This document shows positions 17,533 to 27,223 of a stretch of DNA of 64,000 nucleotides, piece after piece. Positions within the stretch are counted from its first letter, which is position 1, and every line of letters starts with the position of its first letter. The DNA is taken from the NCBI RefSeq assembly GCF_900112595.1, contig NZ_FOMI01000005.1, forward strand, positions 124,001-188,000. Reading direction: 5' to 3'. The notes under the pieces were generated by a model. The model did not search any database and was not told the origin of the DNA. It saw nothing but the letters and a program-made list of their open reading frames with translations. Made by a program: the position numbers and the translations under genes. This DNA is from Algibacter pectinivorans (lineage in GTDB: Bacteria > Bacteroidota > Bacteroidia > Flavobacteriales > Flavobacteriaceae).

Positions 17533-18546
17533 TTATATGATATTTACTTCTGCTTCAATCGAAATTCCAAAAATTCGCAGTACGGTTTTCTGTATTAATT
17601 TAGAAAGATTTAATATATCTGTACCCTTTGCATCGCCATAATTAACAAGGACCAGTGCTTGTTTTTTATGTACACCATAGTTTCCAAACGATTTGCCTTT
17701 AAAACCTGCCTTTTCTATTAACCAGCCTGCAGGAACTTTAATTTCTTCTTCAGAAATAGGGTAACTTGGTATGTCTTTAAAATTTTCAAGCAACGTATTA
17801 AAATGGGCAGTTGAGATTACTGGGTTTTTAAAAAAGCTACCGCTATTACCAATCTCCTTTGGGTTTGGTAATTTGCTCTCTCTAATACTTATTACCGCTT
17901 TTGATACATCGTGTATGGTAGGTTTGCCAACCTCCATGGCTTCTAGTTGCGCTGTAATTGCGCCATAGTTAATACTTAAGTGGTGTTTTTTTTTAGAAAG
18001 TTTAAAATTAACATTAGTAATAACGTACTGTCCTTTGGCTTCCTGTTTAAATACCGAATTTCTATAACCAAAATTGCATTCTGATTTAGAAAAAGTTTTT
18101 AAGGTTTGTGTCCTTAGCTCTAAGGCTTCGCAAGACTGAAAAACATCTTTTAGTTCTACGCCATATGCTCCAATGTTTTGAATGGGAGCAGTACCTACAT
18201 TACCTGGAATTAAAGATAGATTTTCAATACCACCAAAATTATTATTAATACACCAAAGTACAAATTCATGCCAGTTTTCTCCGGCATGGGCTTGCACTGT
18301 TACTGTATTTTCATTTTCAGAAATAATGGCGATACCTTTTAAATTAATATGAATAACAAGGCCATCAAAATCTTGAGTTAACAACATGTTGCTGCCTCCT
18401 CCTAAAAAAAGTTTGTTGAGGTGATTGTTTAAGGATAAAACTTCTTTTAAATCTTCTAAATTACTTACCGATACAAAGTGTTTTGCCTTAGCATCAATGC
18501 CAAAAGTATTGTACGGTTTTAATGATATGTTATTTTGTATTTGCAC
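17533..18546 (-). CDS. murB: UDP-N-acetylenolpyruvoylglucosamine reductase
   Basis: The NADPH- and FAD-dependent second step of UDP-MurNAc synthesis for peptidoglycan. The 337-residue length fits type I MurB. Motifs seen are NTFGID near the N-terminus, the FAD-binding GGGSNMLL, NLSLIPGNVGTAPIQNIGAYG, YRNSVFK, and the catalytic Ser region SGSFFKNP. The C-terminus reads AGWLIEKAGFKG. The GTG start at 18546 overlaps the stop of the aminotransferase gene by one base, which suggests translational coupling. Assignment is secure. Confidence 0.97.
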   Translation of the reverse strand: MQIQNNISLKPYNTFGIDAKAKHFVSVSNLEDLKEVLSLNNHLNKLFLGGGSNMLLTQDFDGLVIHINLKGIAIISENENTVTVQAHAGENWHEFVLWCINNNFGGIENLSLIPGNVGTAPIQNIGAYGVELKDVFQSCEALELRTQTLKTFSKSECNFGYRNSVFKQEAKGQYVITNVNFKLSKKKHHLSINYGAITAQLEAMEVGKPTIHDVSKAVISIRESKLPNPKEIGNSGSFFKNPVISTAHFNTLLENFKDIPSYPISEEEIKVPAGWLIEKAGFKGKSFGNYGVHKKQALVLVNYGDAKGTDILNLSKLIQKTVLRIFGISIEAEVNII

Positions 18547-19736
18547 TAGTCTTTGTAAACTTTTAAAGCTTCCTTTAAAATATAAACAGCTTTAATTAAG
18601 CTCTCTTTATCAAGTACGTAAGCAATTCTAATTTGGTTTGCTCCTATACCTGGTGTAGAGTAAAATCCATCGGCAGGAGCTACCATTACGGTTTCATTAT
18701 TTATATGGAACTCTTCTAAAAGCCATTTTGCAAAATGATCGGCGTTTTTAATAGGTAGTTCTACAATGCAATAAAAGGCCCCTTTAGGTTTGGCAACTTT
18801 TATGCCTTTAATGGTATTAAGTTCTTTAATAAGTAAATCTCTACGTCCTACATATTCTGCAATAACCTCATCAAAATAACTTTGTGGCGTATCTAGAGCA
18901 GCTTCACTAGCTATTTGTGCATAAGTTGGAGGGCTTAATCTAGCCTGAGCAAATTTAAGAAACGTTTCTCTAACCAGTTTGTTTTTAGTAACTAAGCAGC
19001 CCACACGAGCACCACACATACTGTAGCGTTTTGAAACCGAATCTATAACCACGGCATGTTCATCAATATTCGTTTCTTCCATTATAGAATGATGTTTGTG
19101 CCCATCATAAACGAACTCTCTATATACTTCGTCTGCAACTAAAAATAAATCGTGTTTAACAGCAAGCGCCGCAAGTTGTTCTATTTCTTCTTTGGAATAT
19201 AAGTAACCAGTAGGGTTTCCAGGGTTACATATTAAAATGGCTTTTGTTTTTGGGGTAATTAATTTTTCAAAAGCCTTAACAGATGGTAAAGCAAAATTAT
19301 CATTAATATCACACACAGCAGGAACTACTTTAACTCCAGAAGCCGTAGAAAAAGCTATATAGTTAGCGTAAAATGGTTCAGAAATAATAACTTCATCTCC
19401 CGGATCCATTGTGCTACTAAATAGGAAAAGTAAAGCTTCACTTGCTCCTGTGGTAACTATAATGTCTTCGTATGTAACGTTAATATTATGACCGTTATAG
19501 TATTTTGCTAATTTTTTTCTATAAGTGTCGGAACCCTCGGACCTTGAATACGATAAAATTTCAATATCGTTCTTTTTAACTGCATTTAATGCAACTTCTG
19601 GTGTTTTAATATCAGGCTGTCCAATATTTAAATGGTATATACTTTTACCATTTTTTATAGCTTCTTCTGCATAAGGAACAAGCTTTCGAATTGGTGAAGC
19701 AGGCATATCGTGCCCCTTTTTAGATATTGTTGGCAT
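18546..19736 (-). CDS. class I/II pyridoxal-phosphate aminotransferase
   Basis: A 396-residue fold-type I aminotransferase close to the aspartate aminotransferase group. The PLP lysine lies in DSVSKRYSMCGARVG. Supporting motifs are LNIGQPDIKTP, CNPGNPTG, and the substrate-carboxylate Arg in NQIRIAYV. The amino donor is probably aspartate or an aromatic/branched-chain residue, which sequence alone does not settle. It is first in a two-gene unit with murB. The 430-bp gap upstream is long for this region. Confidence 0.9.
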   Translation of the reverse strand: MPTISKKGHDMPASPIRKLVPYAEEAIKNGKSIYHLNIGQPDIKTPEVALNAVKKNDIEILSYSRSEGSDTYRKKLAKYYNGHNINVTYEDIIVTTGASEALLFLFSSTMDPGDEVIISEPFYANYIAFSTASGVKVVPAVCDINDNFALPSVKAFEKLITPKTKAILICNPGNPTGYLYSKEEIEQLAALAVKHDLFLVADEVYREFVYDGHKHHSIMEETNIDEHAVVIDSVSKRYSMCGARVGCLVTKNKLVRETFLKFAQARLSPPTYAQIASEAALDTPQSYFDEVIAEYVGRRDLLIKELNTIKGIKVAKPKGAFYCIVELPIKNADHFAKWLLEEFHINNETVMVAPADGFYSTPGIGANQIRIAYVLDKESLIKAVYILKEALKVYKD

Positions 19737-20112
19737 TTATTTTGTTTTTGAGTACAAATTTTATAAAAAAAATATTAATTTATTCAAAAAAATGTAGGTA
19801 AATAATGGTGCTAAGCTAAAGATTTGTAAATTGATTATGCTATTAATTGGTTTAATGATTAATAATAAATTTAAATTTGTAGTTTTTACCATTATATAAA
19901 CCAAGTTTACCTATTCTTGTTTTAAATTAAAAGTCTCTTAAACAGTTATCTTAAGTGAGGTTTTAGGATTAAGAACTTCTTTTTTTAAATAGACCACTAG
20001 TTTTTTTTTAGTAATATAAAACGATACTGACTTTGATATGCTATTTTTAAGAATAGCTTTAAGTTTAGCTTTCCATTAGTAAATGTTTTTATTTTATTGT
20101 TAAAGTTATAGT
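19737..20112. other. AT-rich gap with no gene seen
   Basis: Both strands were read. There is no ORF with recognisable protein character, no tRNA-like fold and no repeat shared with the rest of the window. It presumably holds the upstream control region of the aminotransferase gene, although no clear TAnnTTTG pair was identified. Confidence 0.5.
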
Positions 20113-20149
20113 AAAAAAAAAGCTTGAACCTATTAGGTTCAAGCTTTTT
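20113..20149 (-). terminator. intrinsic terminator of the DUF1573 gene
   Basis: A long hairpin, AAAAAGCTTGAACC/GGTTCAAGCTTTTT, with a short loop and an eight-T run on the minus strand, lies 18 bp after the stop codon of the gene at 20167. Confidence 0.88.
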
Positions 20150-20166
20150 AAATAGTGTTTTAAGTT

Positions 20167-20583
20167 TTATTTTTCTACAATACTTTTTTCTGTTTTTTCA
20201 AGCACACTAGCTTTACTTGTGTCTACAACTAAACCTTTAATTTTTAAGGCTACAGTTGGTGTATCAGCGTTAGACATTACAGTAATGGTTTTTCTAATAG
20301 GGTTTACTCTATTAGTATCGTACTTAACTTTTATTTCACCTGTTTTTCCTGGCATTATTGGACCGTCTGGTTTAGAAGGTACTGTACAGCCACAAGATGA
20401 TTTTACATTAGATATAATTAGTGGCTCATCTCCTGTATTTGTAAATTCAAATACACGAACTCCGTCTGCACCTTTCTCTATAGTTCCATAATCAATGGTT
20501 TCTGCTTTAAATTCAATTTTTGCTTGAGCATTTAAACCAAAACTTATTAATCCGATAAATAAAATTGTAATTAATTGTTTCAT
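20167..20583 (-). CDS. secreted DUF1573 protein
   Basis: A 138-residue protein with a signal peptide (MKQLITILFIGLISFGLNAQA) and one DUF1573 immunoglobulin-like domain. The domain markers are KIEFKAETIDYGTIEKGADG, the FTNTGDEPLIISNVKSSCGC core, and GEIKVKYDT. The family is abundant in Bacteroidota and related to ASH/MSP-type beta-sandwich domains; its exact role is unknown. The protein is probably periplasmic or outer-membrane associated. It is monocistronic, with a consensus promoter at 20669-20700 and a strong terminator. Confidence 0.9.
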   Translation of the reverse strand: MKQLITILFIGLISFGLNAQAKIEFKAETIDYGTIEKGADGVRVFEFTNTGDEPLIISNVKSSCGCTVPSKPDGPIMPGKTGEIKVKYDTNRVNPIRKTITVMSNADTPTVALKIKGLVVDTSKASVLEKTEKSIVEK

Positions 20584-20668
20584 GATTTTATCTTTTTTTA
20601 TGTGTTCTTAATTTTTAAAGCCTAATAATTAATTGGGCGTTGTGTTAATTTTAGTTCTAAAACCTTGC

Positions 20669-20700
20669 CAAACATACTTACTTTTACTATTATCTGCAAA
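20669..20700 (-). promoter_or_regulatory. Bacteroidota-type promoter of the DUF1573 gene
   Basis: Minus-strand TTTG (20697-20700), a 20-bp spacer, then TATGTTTG (20669-20676) matches the -33/-7 consensus. It predicts a leader of about 80 nt before the ATG at 20583. Confidence 0.7.
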
Positions 20701-20851
20701 AATAATAGACGTAATGCGTAAGTGTTAACATATTTAACAGGGTTAAAAGTACATATAACATTTTTATATCAATGTTTAATAAGTGTTAAAATTAGTTGAT
20801 TTTCAACTTTTCAATTACCACATATAGTTTTTATAGAAAAAGAAATATGAG

Positions 20852-20859
20852 TACTTTTG
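20852..20859 (+). promoter_or_regulatory. -7 promoter element for valS
   Basis: TACTTTTG matches TAnnTTTG. Transcription would start near 20866, downstream of the TTG at 20857, which rules out the longer reading and supports the ATG at 20890 as the valS start. Confidence 0.6.
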
Positions 20860-20889
20860 CACATCAATATTCAAAAACTATTCCAAAGC

Positions 20890-23523
20890 ATGCAAATCCC
20901 ATCAAAATATGATGCAAATCAGGTAGAAAGTAAATGGTACGACTACTGGATGAAACACAATTATTTTCATTCAACACCAGATGAAAGAGAGCCTTACACT
21001 ATAGTAATACCGCCACCAAACGTTACCGGTGTGCTGCACATGGGGCACATGCTTAACAATACCATACAGGATGTACTTATACGTCGTGCACGATTATTAG
21101 GTAAAAATGCATGTTGGGTTCCAGGTACAGATCATGCATCTATAGCCACAGAGGCCAAAGTAGTTGCTAAGTTAAAGGAGCAAGGTATTGATAAAAATGA
21201 TTTGTCTCGCGATGAGTTTTTAAAACACGCCTGGGATTGGACCCACGAGTATGGCGGTGTTATTCTAGAACAGCTTAAAAAATTAGGATGTTCTTGCGAT
21301 TGGGACAGAACAAAATTCACCATGGACGACGACATGAGTGAAGCTGTAATAAAGGTTTTTGTCGATTTATACGAAAAAGGCATGATTTATCGTGGTTACC
21401 GTATGGTAAACTGGGATCCTGAGGCTAAAACAACCTTGTCTGACGAGGAAGTAATACATGAAGAGCGTCAAGGTAACCTTTACTATTTAGAATATAAAAT
21501 TGAGGGAAGTTCTGATACGCTAACCATTGCAACTACACGTCCTGAAACGATTTTTGGAGATACAGCAATATGTATTAATCCAGAAGACGAGCGTTTTTCT
21601 CACTTACGTGGAAAGAAAGCCATTGTACCTATTTGTAATCGTGTTATTCCTATTATTGAAGACGAATATGTAGATGTGGAGTTTGGTACAGGGTGTTTAA
21701 AAGTAACACCTGCACACGATGAAAACGATAAGAACCTTGGCGATAAGCATAAGTTAGAAGTTATAGATATTTTTAATGAAGATGCCTCTTTAAATAGCTT
21801 CGGGATGCATTATGAAGGTAAAGATCGTTTTGTAGTAAGAAAGGAAATAGCTAAAGAATTAGAAGACAATGGTGTTTTAATTAAAACGGAAACACATATA
21901 AATAAAGTAGGAACATCCGAAAGAACTAAGGCTGTTATTGAGCCACGCTTAAGCGACCAATGGTTTTTAAAAATGGAAGAGTTAGTAAAACCTGCCATTA
22001 AGTCGGTTTTAGAAGATCATGATATTAAATTGTTCCCAAAAAAGTTCGAGAATACCTATCGCCATTGGATGGAAAATATTCGCGACTGGAACATTTCGCG
22101 TCAGTTAATGTGGGGGCAACAAATTCCTGCATATTTCTATGGCGACGGAAAAGAAGATTTTGTAGTAGCCGAAAATATCCATATTGCGTTAGATTTAGCA
22201 AGAGTGAAAACAAAAAATCTTGCCTTAACCGAAAAAGATTTGCGACAAGACAGTGATGCACTCGATACGTGGTTCTCATCTTGGTTATGGCCAATGAGCG
22301 TTTTTGATGGTATTCGAAATCCTGAAAACGAAGAAATTAAATATTATTATCCAACCAACGATTTGGTAACAGGTCCAGACATTTTGTTTTTCTGGGTGGC
22401 ACGTATGATTATTGCTGGATATGAATATAAAGATGAAAAGCCTTTTCAAAATGTTTACTTAACAGGTTTAGTTCGCGATAAGCAACGCCGTAAAATGAGT
22501 AAATCTTTAGGGAATTCTCCTGATGCTTTAAAACTTATAGAAGAATATGGTGCCGATGGTGTTCGTGTTGGATTATTATTAAGTTCTGCAGCAGGAAATG
22601 ATTTAATGTTCGATGAGGCACTTTGCCAACAAGGAAAAGGTTTCGGGAATAAAATTTGGAATGCCTTCCGTTTAATTCAAGGTTGGGAAATTGATGAGGC
22701 TATACAGCAACCAGAAACAGCAAAAGTAGGGTTGGAGTGGTATGAAGCTAAGTTTCAAAAGGCTTTAGTTGATATTGAAGATCATTTTAGTAAATATAGA
22801 CTTAGCGATGCTTTAATGTCTATTTATAAATTAATCATGGACGATTTTTCTTCATGGTTATTAGAAATTATTAAGCCAGCTTATCAAAAACCAATTGATG
22901 CAAAAACGTATGCATCGGTTATTGAAGCTTTCGAAAATAATTTGAAAGTATTGCATCCGTTTATGCCATTCCTTTCGGAAGAAATTTGGCAGTATATTTC
23001 TGAACGTACACCAGAAGAAGCTTTAATTGTTTCTAGATGGCCAGAAGCTAAACCAATTAACGAGGCCTTAATTACCGAGTTTGAATTTGCATCTGAAGTT
23101 ATTTCGGGCATCAGAAACATTCGTAAACAAAAAAATATAGCTTTTAAAGATGCTATTTCTTTTTCAGTAATAAATAATGAAAAATCGAATACAACATTTA
23201 ATGGTGTTATAGCTAAACTAGGAAATCTAGAAGGTATCGAAACTGTTTCTGAAGCTATTGAAGGTGCATTAACCTTTAGGGTAAAATCCAACGAATACTT
23301 TATTCCAATGGTTGGTGCTATTGATGTTGAGGCAGAAATCAAGAAATTAACCGAAGAGCTTAATTATACTGAAGGATTCTTAAAATCGGTACAAAAGAAA
23401 CTTTCTAACGAGCGTTTTGTAGCCGGAGCACCAGAGCAAGTCGTAGCCAGCGAAAAAAAGAAAGAAGCCGATGCTTTAGCTAAAATAGAAACTTTAAAAA
23501 CGAGTTTAGCTAGCTTAGGTTAG
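20890..23523 (+). CDS. valS: valyl-tRNA synthetase
   Basis: Charges tRNA-Val with valine. The 877-residue class I synthetase has the HIGH-type motif ([10 protein letters not shown]) and the KMSKS loop ([13 protein letters not shown]). The long CP1 editing domain lies between them (residues about 190-340, with [13 protein letters not shown]). The anticodon-binding helices follow, with a C-terminal coiled-coil arm ([19 protein letters not shown]) characteristic of ValS. The start at 20890 gives [10 protein letters not shown], the usual beginning in this group. It is monocistronic and ends at a bidirectional hairpin. Confidence 0.97.
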   Translation: MQIPSKYDANQVESKWYDYWMKHNYFHSTPDEREPYTIVIPPPNVTGVLHMGHMLNNTIQDVLIRRARLLGKNACWVPGTDHASIATEAKVVAKLKEQGIDKNDLSRDEFLKHAWDWTHEYGGVILEQLKKLGCSCDWDRTKFTMDDDMSEAVIKVFVDLYEKGMIYRGYRMVNWDPEAKTTLSDEEVIHEERQGNLYYLEYKIEGSSDTLTIATTRPETIFGDTAICINPEDERFSHLRGKKAIVPICNRVIPIIEDEYVDVEFGTGCLKVTPAHDENDKNLGDKHKLEVIDIFNEDASLNSFGMHYEGKDRFVVRKEIAKELEDNGVLIKTETHINKVGTSERTKAVIEPRLSDQWFLKMEELVKPAIKSVLEDHDIKLFPKKFENTYRHWMENIRDWNISRQLMWGQQIPAYFYGDGKEDFVVAENIHIALDLARVKTKNLALTEKDLRQDSDALDTWFSSWLWPMSVFDGIRNPENEEIKYYYPTNDLVTGPDILFFWVARMIIAGYEYKDEKPFQNVYLTGLVRDKQRRKMSKSLGNSPDALKLIEEYGADGVRVGLLLSSAAGNDLMFDEALCQQGKGFGNKIWNAFRLIQGWEIDEAIQQPETAKVGLEWYEAKFQKALVDIEDHFSKYRLSDALMSIYKLIMDDFSSWLLEIIKPAYQKPIDAKTYASVIEAFENNLKVLHPFMPFLSEEIWQYISERTPEEALIVSRWPEAKPINEALITEFEFASEVISGIRNIRKQKNIAFKDAISFSVINNEKSNTTFNGVIAKLGNLEGIETVSEAIEGALTFRVKSNEYFIPMVGAIDVEAEIKKLTEELNYTEGFLKSVQKKLSNERFVAGAPEQVVASEKKKEADALAKIETLKTSLASLG

Positions 23524-23564
23524 TTTTAAGCTTATACGTAAAAACTTAATTTTATATATATTGC

Positions 23565-23599
23565 AAACAGCCATGGTATTTTAAACACTATGGCTGTTT
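23565..23599. terminator. bidirectional terminator between valS and the convergent lipoprotein gene
   Basis: The arms AAACAGCCAT and ATGGCTGTTT with a 15-nt loop lie in the 75-bp gap between two convergent genes, with T-rich flanks in both directions. Confidence 0.7.
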
Positions 23600-24702
23600 T
23601 AATTTAAAAGATTTAGTTTTAAATCTTCTCTTAAATTATAAGGTTGCTTATTAAATACGTTTTTAAAATAAGTTTCAAATAGTCCGCTGTATTTTAAATT
23701 AGATATGTTGGCATCAAATGTATTTGGGTAGTAATAATCCTTAATTTTATTAGTAAAACCTCCTTTTTTGTAGAGGTAAGAAAGCGAAGTGTTTAGGACC
23801 ATAATTTCTTCAAAATTATTAAAGCTAGTTTTACCACGCATTTTATATAGCGCATTGTATTCTGGTAGGGCGGAGTGAGCATAATCAATATAGTTATGCA
23901 GCATTTCATGCAAAATACTTTCAACTAACCCCTCTTTTAAATATTCTATTCTGTTTTTATTGGCGGTACTATTACCATAAATAGGTTTGCTCCCTAAGTT
24001 TAAATGCCCTAAAATGTTTTCGCTATCAATATTTACAATAGCAATATTTCTGTATAAATCTATAGTTTTATTGGTGTCTGCATAGCCATCTAAAATTAAA
24101 TACAATCTGTTTGATGCAATGGCCGAAGGATTTTTGTTAAAACCTATCCAAATAGCTTGGTTGGTATTTAAGTAATTAAAACCAGCACTTGGCATTGGCT
24201 TTGGACCAAACATAGTATTTTTAATTAATCGGTTATAGGCTTGGGGATATCTGTATTTTAGAATGTTAATGGCCCGTAATGCGTAGTATACATTTTGTTG
24301 ACTAACGGTATCATTTGTTTCAGTTGAAATATAAAAGTAATCATACTTAAAAACGTGAAGCTTTTTGTTTAATTCCGGAGCTTTTTGGTTAGTAATTTGG
24401 TTTTTAGAAAAAAGCTTTAAGGTGTTAGGGTGTATGTATCCTAGATAATGTAATGTCTTTTCATTAAAAGGAACCTCCATATTAGTTACTAAAGCGCCGT
24501 TGTTTATTTGGGTTTGGATACTTGTATTTATTTTGGTTTCAATTTCTATTTCCGAAAAGTTTTGTTGTTCCATTACTTCTGGATTCAACTCATATAAGTT
24601 GTGGTTTTGCCATTGCTTTTCGGGTAGGCTTATTTTGTTTTTACACGATATTTGAAGGCATAAAATAGGGAGGAGTATGAATAGAATGTTTTTCAAAATC
24701 AA
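23599..24702 (-). CDS. putative zinc-metalloprotease-like lipoprotein
   Basis: The 367-residue protein has a lipoprotein signal (Cys20 after LPILCLQIS). The body is unfamiliar, but residues 265-269 read HEMLH in VESILHEMLHNYIDYAHS. This is an HExxH zinc site inside a hydrophobic helix, as in zincin peptidases, and acidic pairs (FEEIM) follow about 30 residues later. The protein is therefore a candidate membrane-anchored metallopeptidase. I do not recognise a named family. The start is TTG at 24702, since no ATG is suitably placed. It is monocistronic, convergent with valS. Confidence 0.6.
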   Translation of the reverse strand: MILKNILFILLPILCLQISCKNKISLPEKQWQNHNLYELNPEVMEQQNFSEIEIETKINTSIQTQINNGALVTNMEVPFNEKTLHYLGYIHPNTLKLFSKNQITNQKAPELNKKLHVFKYDYFYISTETNDTVSQQNVYYALRAINILKYRYPQAYNRLIKNTMFGPKPMPSAGFNYLNTNQAIWIGFNKNPSAIASNRLYLILDGYADTNKTIDLYRNIAIVNIDSENILGHLNLGSKPIYGNSTANKNRIEYLKEGLVESILHEMLHNYIDYAHSALPEYNALYKMRGKTSFNNFEEIMVLNTSLSYLYKKGGFTNKIKDYYYPNTFDANISNLKYSGLFETYFKNVFNKQPYNLREDLKLNLLN

Positions 24703-24764
24703 GTTGTAATAAAGTGTAGGGTTTTACTACGTTTAAAATCTAGTTTAAGAAGCTAGAAAAACTA

Positions 24765-25031
24765 CTATTCTCTATATAAAAAGTAATTTGTTACTAAATC
24801 AATGTAGGCTTGTTTAGCTTCATCTTCAGCAAGACCCTTGGCCTGAAATAAAGCGTTTGTTTTAAACGCATTAATTATTTCTTTTTTGCTTTTTGGGCGT
24901 CCATAGTCGTTAGTCGCTTTTTTGTAATACGCGTATAACTTTAAAAGCGTATCCGCAGGAAAGGGCTCTTTATGTGCATTTACTCGAGCTACGGCTTCTT
25001 GAAATTCTATGTCTAAATTATTACTACTCAT
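24765..25031 (-). CDS. acyl-CoA-binding protein
   Basis: Binds medium- and long-chain acyl-CoA in the cytosol. The 88-residue four-helix protein shows the family core DTLLKLYAYYKKAT and the later KAYIDLV helix; the acyl-CoA-contacting Tyr and Lys residues of the YKKAT block are present. The ATG at 25031 is preferred over the TTG at 25043. The gene overlaps the end of psd by 8 bp, so it is the last gene of the LUD-cdsA-psd unit. This placement fits a role in delivering acyl groups to phospholipid synthesis. Confidence 0.85.
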   Translation of the reverse strand: MSSNNLDIEFQEAVARVNAHKEPFPADTLLKLYAYYKKATNDYGRPKSKKEIINAFKTNALFQAKGLAEDEAKQAYIDLVTNYFLYRE

Positions 25032-25680
25032 TAATTTCTGCAATAATACTTTCGCCTCCTTTAACTTTTTGGTTTAACGCTACCTTAATTTTAGTGTCTA
25101 AAGGTAAATATAAATCTACGCGCGACCCAAATTTTATAAATCCAGATTCACCACCTTGAACTGCATTGTCACCAACCTTGGCGTAATTTACTATACGTTT
25201 AGCTAAAGCTCCTGCTATTTGTCTGTGTAACACTTTACCGTATGTTTTATTTTCAACAACTACTGTGGTACGCTCGTTTTCTTCACTAGCTTTAGGATGC
25301 CACGCTACTAAATATTTACCAGGGTGATATTTGCTAAAAACGACGTTTCCTCCAATAGGGTATCGCGTAACGTGAACATTTATTGGAGACATAAATACGC
25401 TAACTTGTAATCGTTTTTCTTTAAAATATTCTTTTTCAAAAACTTCTTCAATAACAACTACTTTACCATCTACTGGCGAAATAACTTGGCCATCGTTAAG
25501 TTGTGTGTGTCTTTTTGGGTTTCTAAAAAACTGAAGAATTAGTATTAAAAACACCAATAAAGCAAGCATAATTATGGTTTTTAGCCACGTAATTTCTATA
25601 AAACTATCGGTTAACAAATAACCGCCTACAACAATAAGTAGGGTAATAACTATAATTTTATGACCTTCTTTATGAAACAT
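25024..25680 (-). CDS. psd: phosphatidylserine decarboxylase family protein
   Basis: Converts phosphatidylserine to phosphatidylethanolamine. The 218-residue protein is the short form of the family, with two membrane helices at the N-terminus, ISPVDGKVV, the histidine-containing FMSPINVHVTRYP block, and the self-cleavage site at Gly-Ser in KFGSRVDLYLP. Cleavage there generates the pyruvoyl group. It overlaps cdsA by 11 bp and the acyl-CoA-binding protein gene by 8 bp. Together these genes cover two steps of phospholipid head-group synthesis. Confidence 0.95.
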   Translation of the reverse strand: MFHKEGHKIIVITLLIVVGGYLLTDSFIEITWLKTIIMLALLVFLILILQFFRNPKRHTQLNDGQVISPVDGKVVVIEEVFEKEYFKEKRLQVSVFMSPINVHVTRYPIGGNVVFSKYHPGKYLVAWHPKASEENERTTVVVENKTYGKVLHRQIAGALAKRIVNYAKVGDNAVQGGESGFIKFGSRVDLYLPLDTKIKVALNQKVKGGESIIAEINE

Positions 25681-26491
25681 AATTCAAAATTCTTAAAAAT
25701 AAATATATAAATGGCGCTGCAAAAAATATACTGTCTAGTCTATCTAATAATCCACCATGACCGGGCATTATTACACCACTATCTTTAACGTTTGCTTGTC
25801 TTTTAAATTTAGATTCTATTAAATCGCCTAAAGTACCAAATACACTAATAATAATACTTAGTATTAACCAATTTGTAGTCCCTAATGTGTGTGTAAAGGT
25901 AGCAATAAAATAACTTGCTACACACGAAAAAAATAATCCACCAAGAAACCCTTCAACTGTTTTTTTAGGAGATATAACTTCAAAAAGTTTTTGTTTGCCA
26001 AAATTTTTACCAACTAGATATGCAAAGGAATCGTTAACCCAAACAAGAATAAATGTTCCTAAAACAATACTAGGGTTGTAATTTTCGTAATGGTTGGCTA
26101 TTAAAATTAAAAAAACAAAGGCACTGGATACATAAAATGTGGTAAGTAAATAGCGTTTAGTAGCAAATAAAGGAATACTACGAGTTGAAAATAAATCTTT
26201 TATTAAAAACAGGTTTACAAATATTGAAAGTACCATAAGGATTTGTACCGCTTCGGTTAATCCTTCGTGTGTATTTAAAACGGGTTCCCAGTACGCGAAA
26301 ACACCATAGAGTAAAACAAATATAAAATATGGGGTATAGCTTTTTAAATTAATTAGCTTTTTAAATTCGCCTAAGCAAATGATGCCAAACGCAAAGAAAA
26401 GACCAATTAAAGCTTGTTCGAAACATAAACAAATAAGTAACAATGAAACATAGATTATTCCAGAAATTGATCGTGTCAGTGTTTCTTTCAT
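25670..26491 (-). CDS. cdsA: phosphatidate cytidylyltransferase
   Basis: Makes CDP-diacylglycerol from phosphatidic acid and CTP at the inner membrane. The 273-residue protein has eight or so hydrophobic segments, the SPKKTVEGFLGG motif, and the C-terminal family signature KDSGVIMPGHGGLLDRLDS with its catalytic Asp residues. It lies 1 bp after the LUD gene and overlaps psd, so it belongs to one operon. Confidence 0.96.
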   Translation of the reverse strand: MKETLTRSISGIIYVSLLLICLCFEQALIGLFFAFGIICLGEFKKLINLKSYTPYFIFVLLYGVFAYWEPVLNTHEGLTEAVQILMVLSIFVNLFLIKDLFSTRSIPLFATKRYLLTTFYVSSAFVFLILIANHYENYNPSIVLGTFILVWVNDSFAYLVGKNFGKQKLFEVISPKKTVEGFLGGLFFSCVASYFIATFTHTLGTTNWLILSIIISVFGTLGDLIESKFKRQANVKDSGVIMPGHGGLLDRLDSIFFAAPFIYLFLRILNYVS

Positions 26492-26492
26492 T

Positions 26493-27101
26493 CTATAAGT
26501 CTTCTAAAAGTAGTAGGTATAGGTTTTTTGCGCTACTTCCATAGCTTAAAAAATCTTTTTTATCTCCAGATTTAAAATGCTTTATTGTTGTAATGTTCGT
26601 TGGGATTTTTTGCTTGTTTTTAGACTTTATACCTCGTAAACCTTCTCCAATATTATCTACAATTTGACTTGTTGTAGCAAATACAATAAAGTTAAAAGGT
26701 AATTCAGGAAGTTTCTTTTCGAAAATTTGTTTTGATGAAATTAAAAGCGAACCATCATTAGCAATTAAGTTTTCGCAGGTTGTTAAGAAAAAAGTAGCCT
26801 CATTTAATTTTTTAGTAGGTAATAAATTAGAGTTTTTAAACTTAGCTGTTAATTCGGCGTCTAATAAAAGAACTTGTTCTTCTTGCCACTCATTTTCTTC
26901 AATAATATACTCTAAAGTTTTGTAAATTTCATTTAAGTTTTCGCAATACAGAAACTTACCGCCATTATCTTTAAAGTTTATAGTAAACCTTTCGTCTATT
27001 GGTAGTTTAATTTCGGGCATATATTTGCCTCTATTGTCAGATTTTAATTCTTCCTCTGATCGTGTAGATTTAGAACCAAAAATTTTTCTAAAAAGACTCA
27101 T
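26493..27101 (-). CDS. LUD-domain protein (LutC-like)
   Basis: A 202-residue protein with the LUD fold. Visible marks are the N-terminal FRKIFG segment, ATFFLTTCENLIANDGSLLISSKQ in the middle, and FNFIVFATTSQIVDNIGEGL near the C-terminus. In some bacteria LUD proteins form part of lactate-utilisation complexes, but lutA and lutB are not nearby, and in Bacteroidota this gene travels with cdsA and psd. Its role here is unknown. A TATATTTG box (minus, 27142-27149) about 40 bp upstream is a plausible promoter for the four-gene unit. Confidence 0.83.
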   Translation of the reverse strand: MSLFRKIFGSKSTRSEEELKSDNRGKYMPEIKLPIDERFTINFKDNGGKFLYCENLNEIYKTLEYIIEENEWQEEQVLLLDAELTAKFKNSNLLPTKKLNEATFFLTTCENLIANDGSLLISSKQIFEKKLPELPFNFIVFATTSQIVDNIGEGLRGIKSKNKQKIPTNITTIKHFKSGDKKDFLSYGSSAKNLYLLLLEDL

Positions 27102-27150
27102 TTAATGTGTTGCTATTAACTTATATTTCGATGAGGTTCATCAAATATAA

Positions 27151-27188
27151 AAAATCTTAAATTAACCCTGCGATTAATTTAAGATTTT
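27151..27188 (-). terminator. terminator after ftsH
   Basis: The 15-bp arms AAAATCTTAAATTAA / TTAATTTAAGATTTT around an 8-nt loop lie 36 bp after the ftsH stop, with T-rich sequence following on the minus strand. Confidence 0.75.
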
Positions 27189-27223
27189 TACCAAATGCTT
27201 AACAATTCAAGATGTTTTGAGTG

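Noticed and set aside
20857-20889. Upstream TTG start for valS
   Set aside because: The TACTTTTG promoter box overlaps it, so the transcript would start after this codon.
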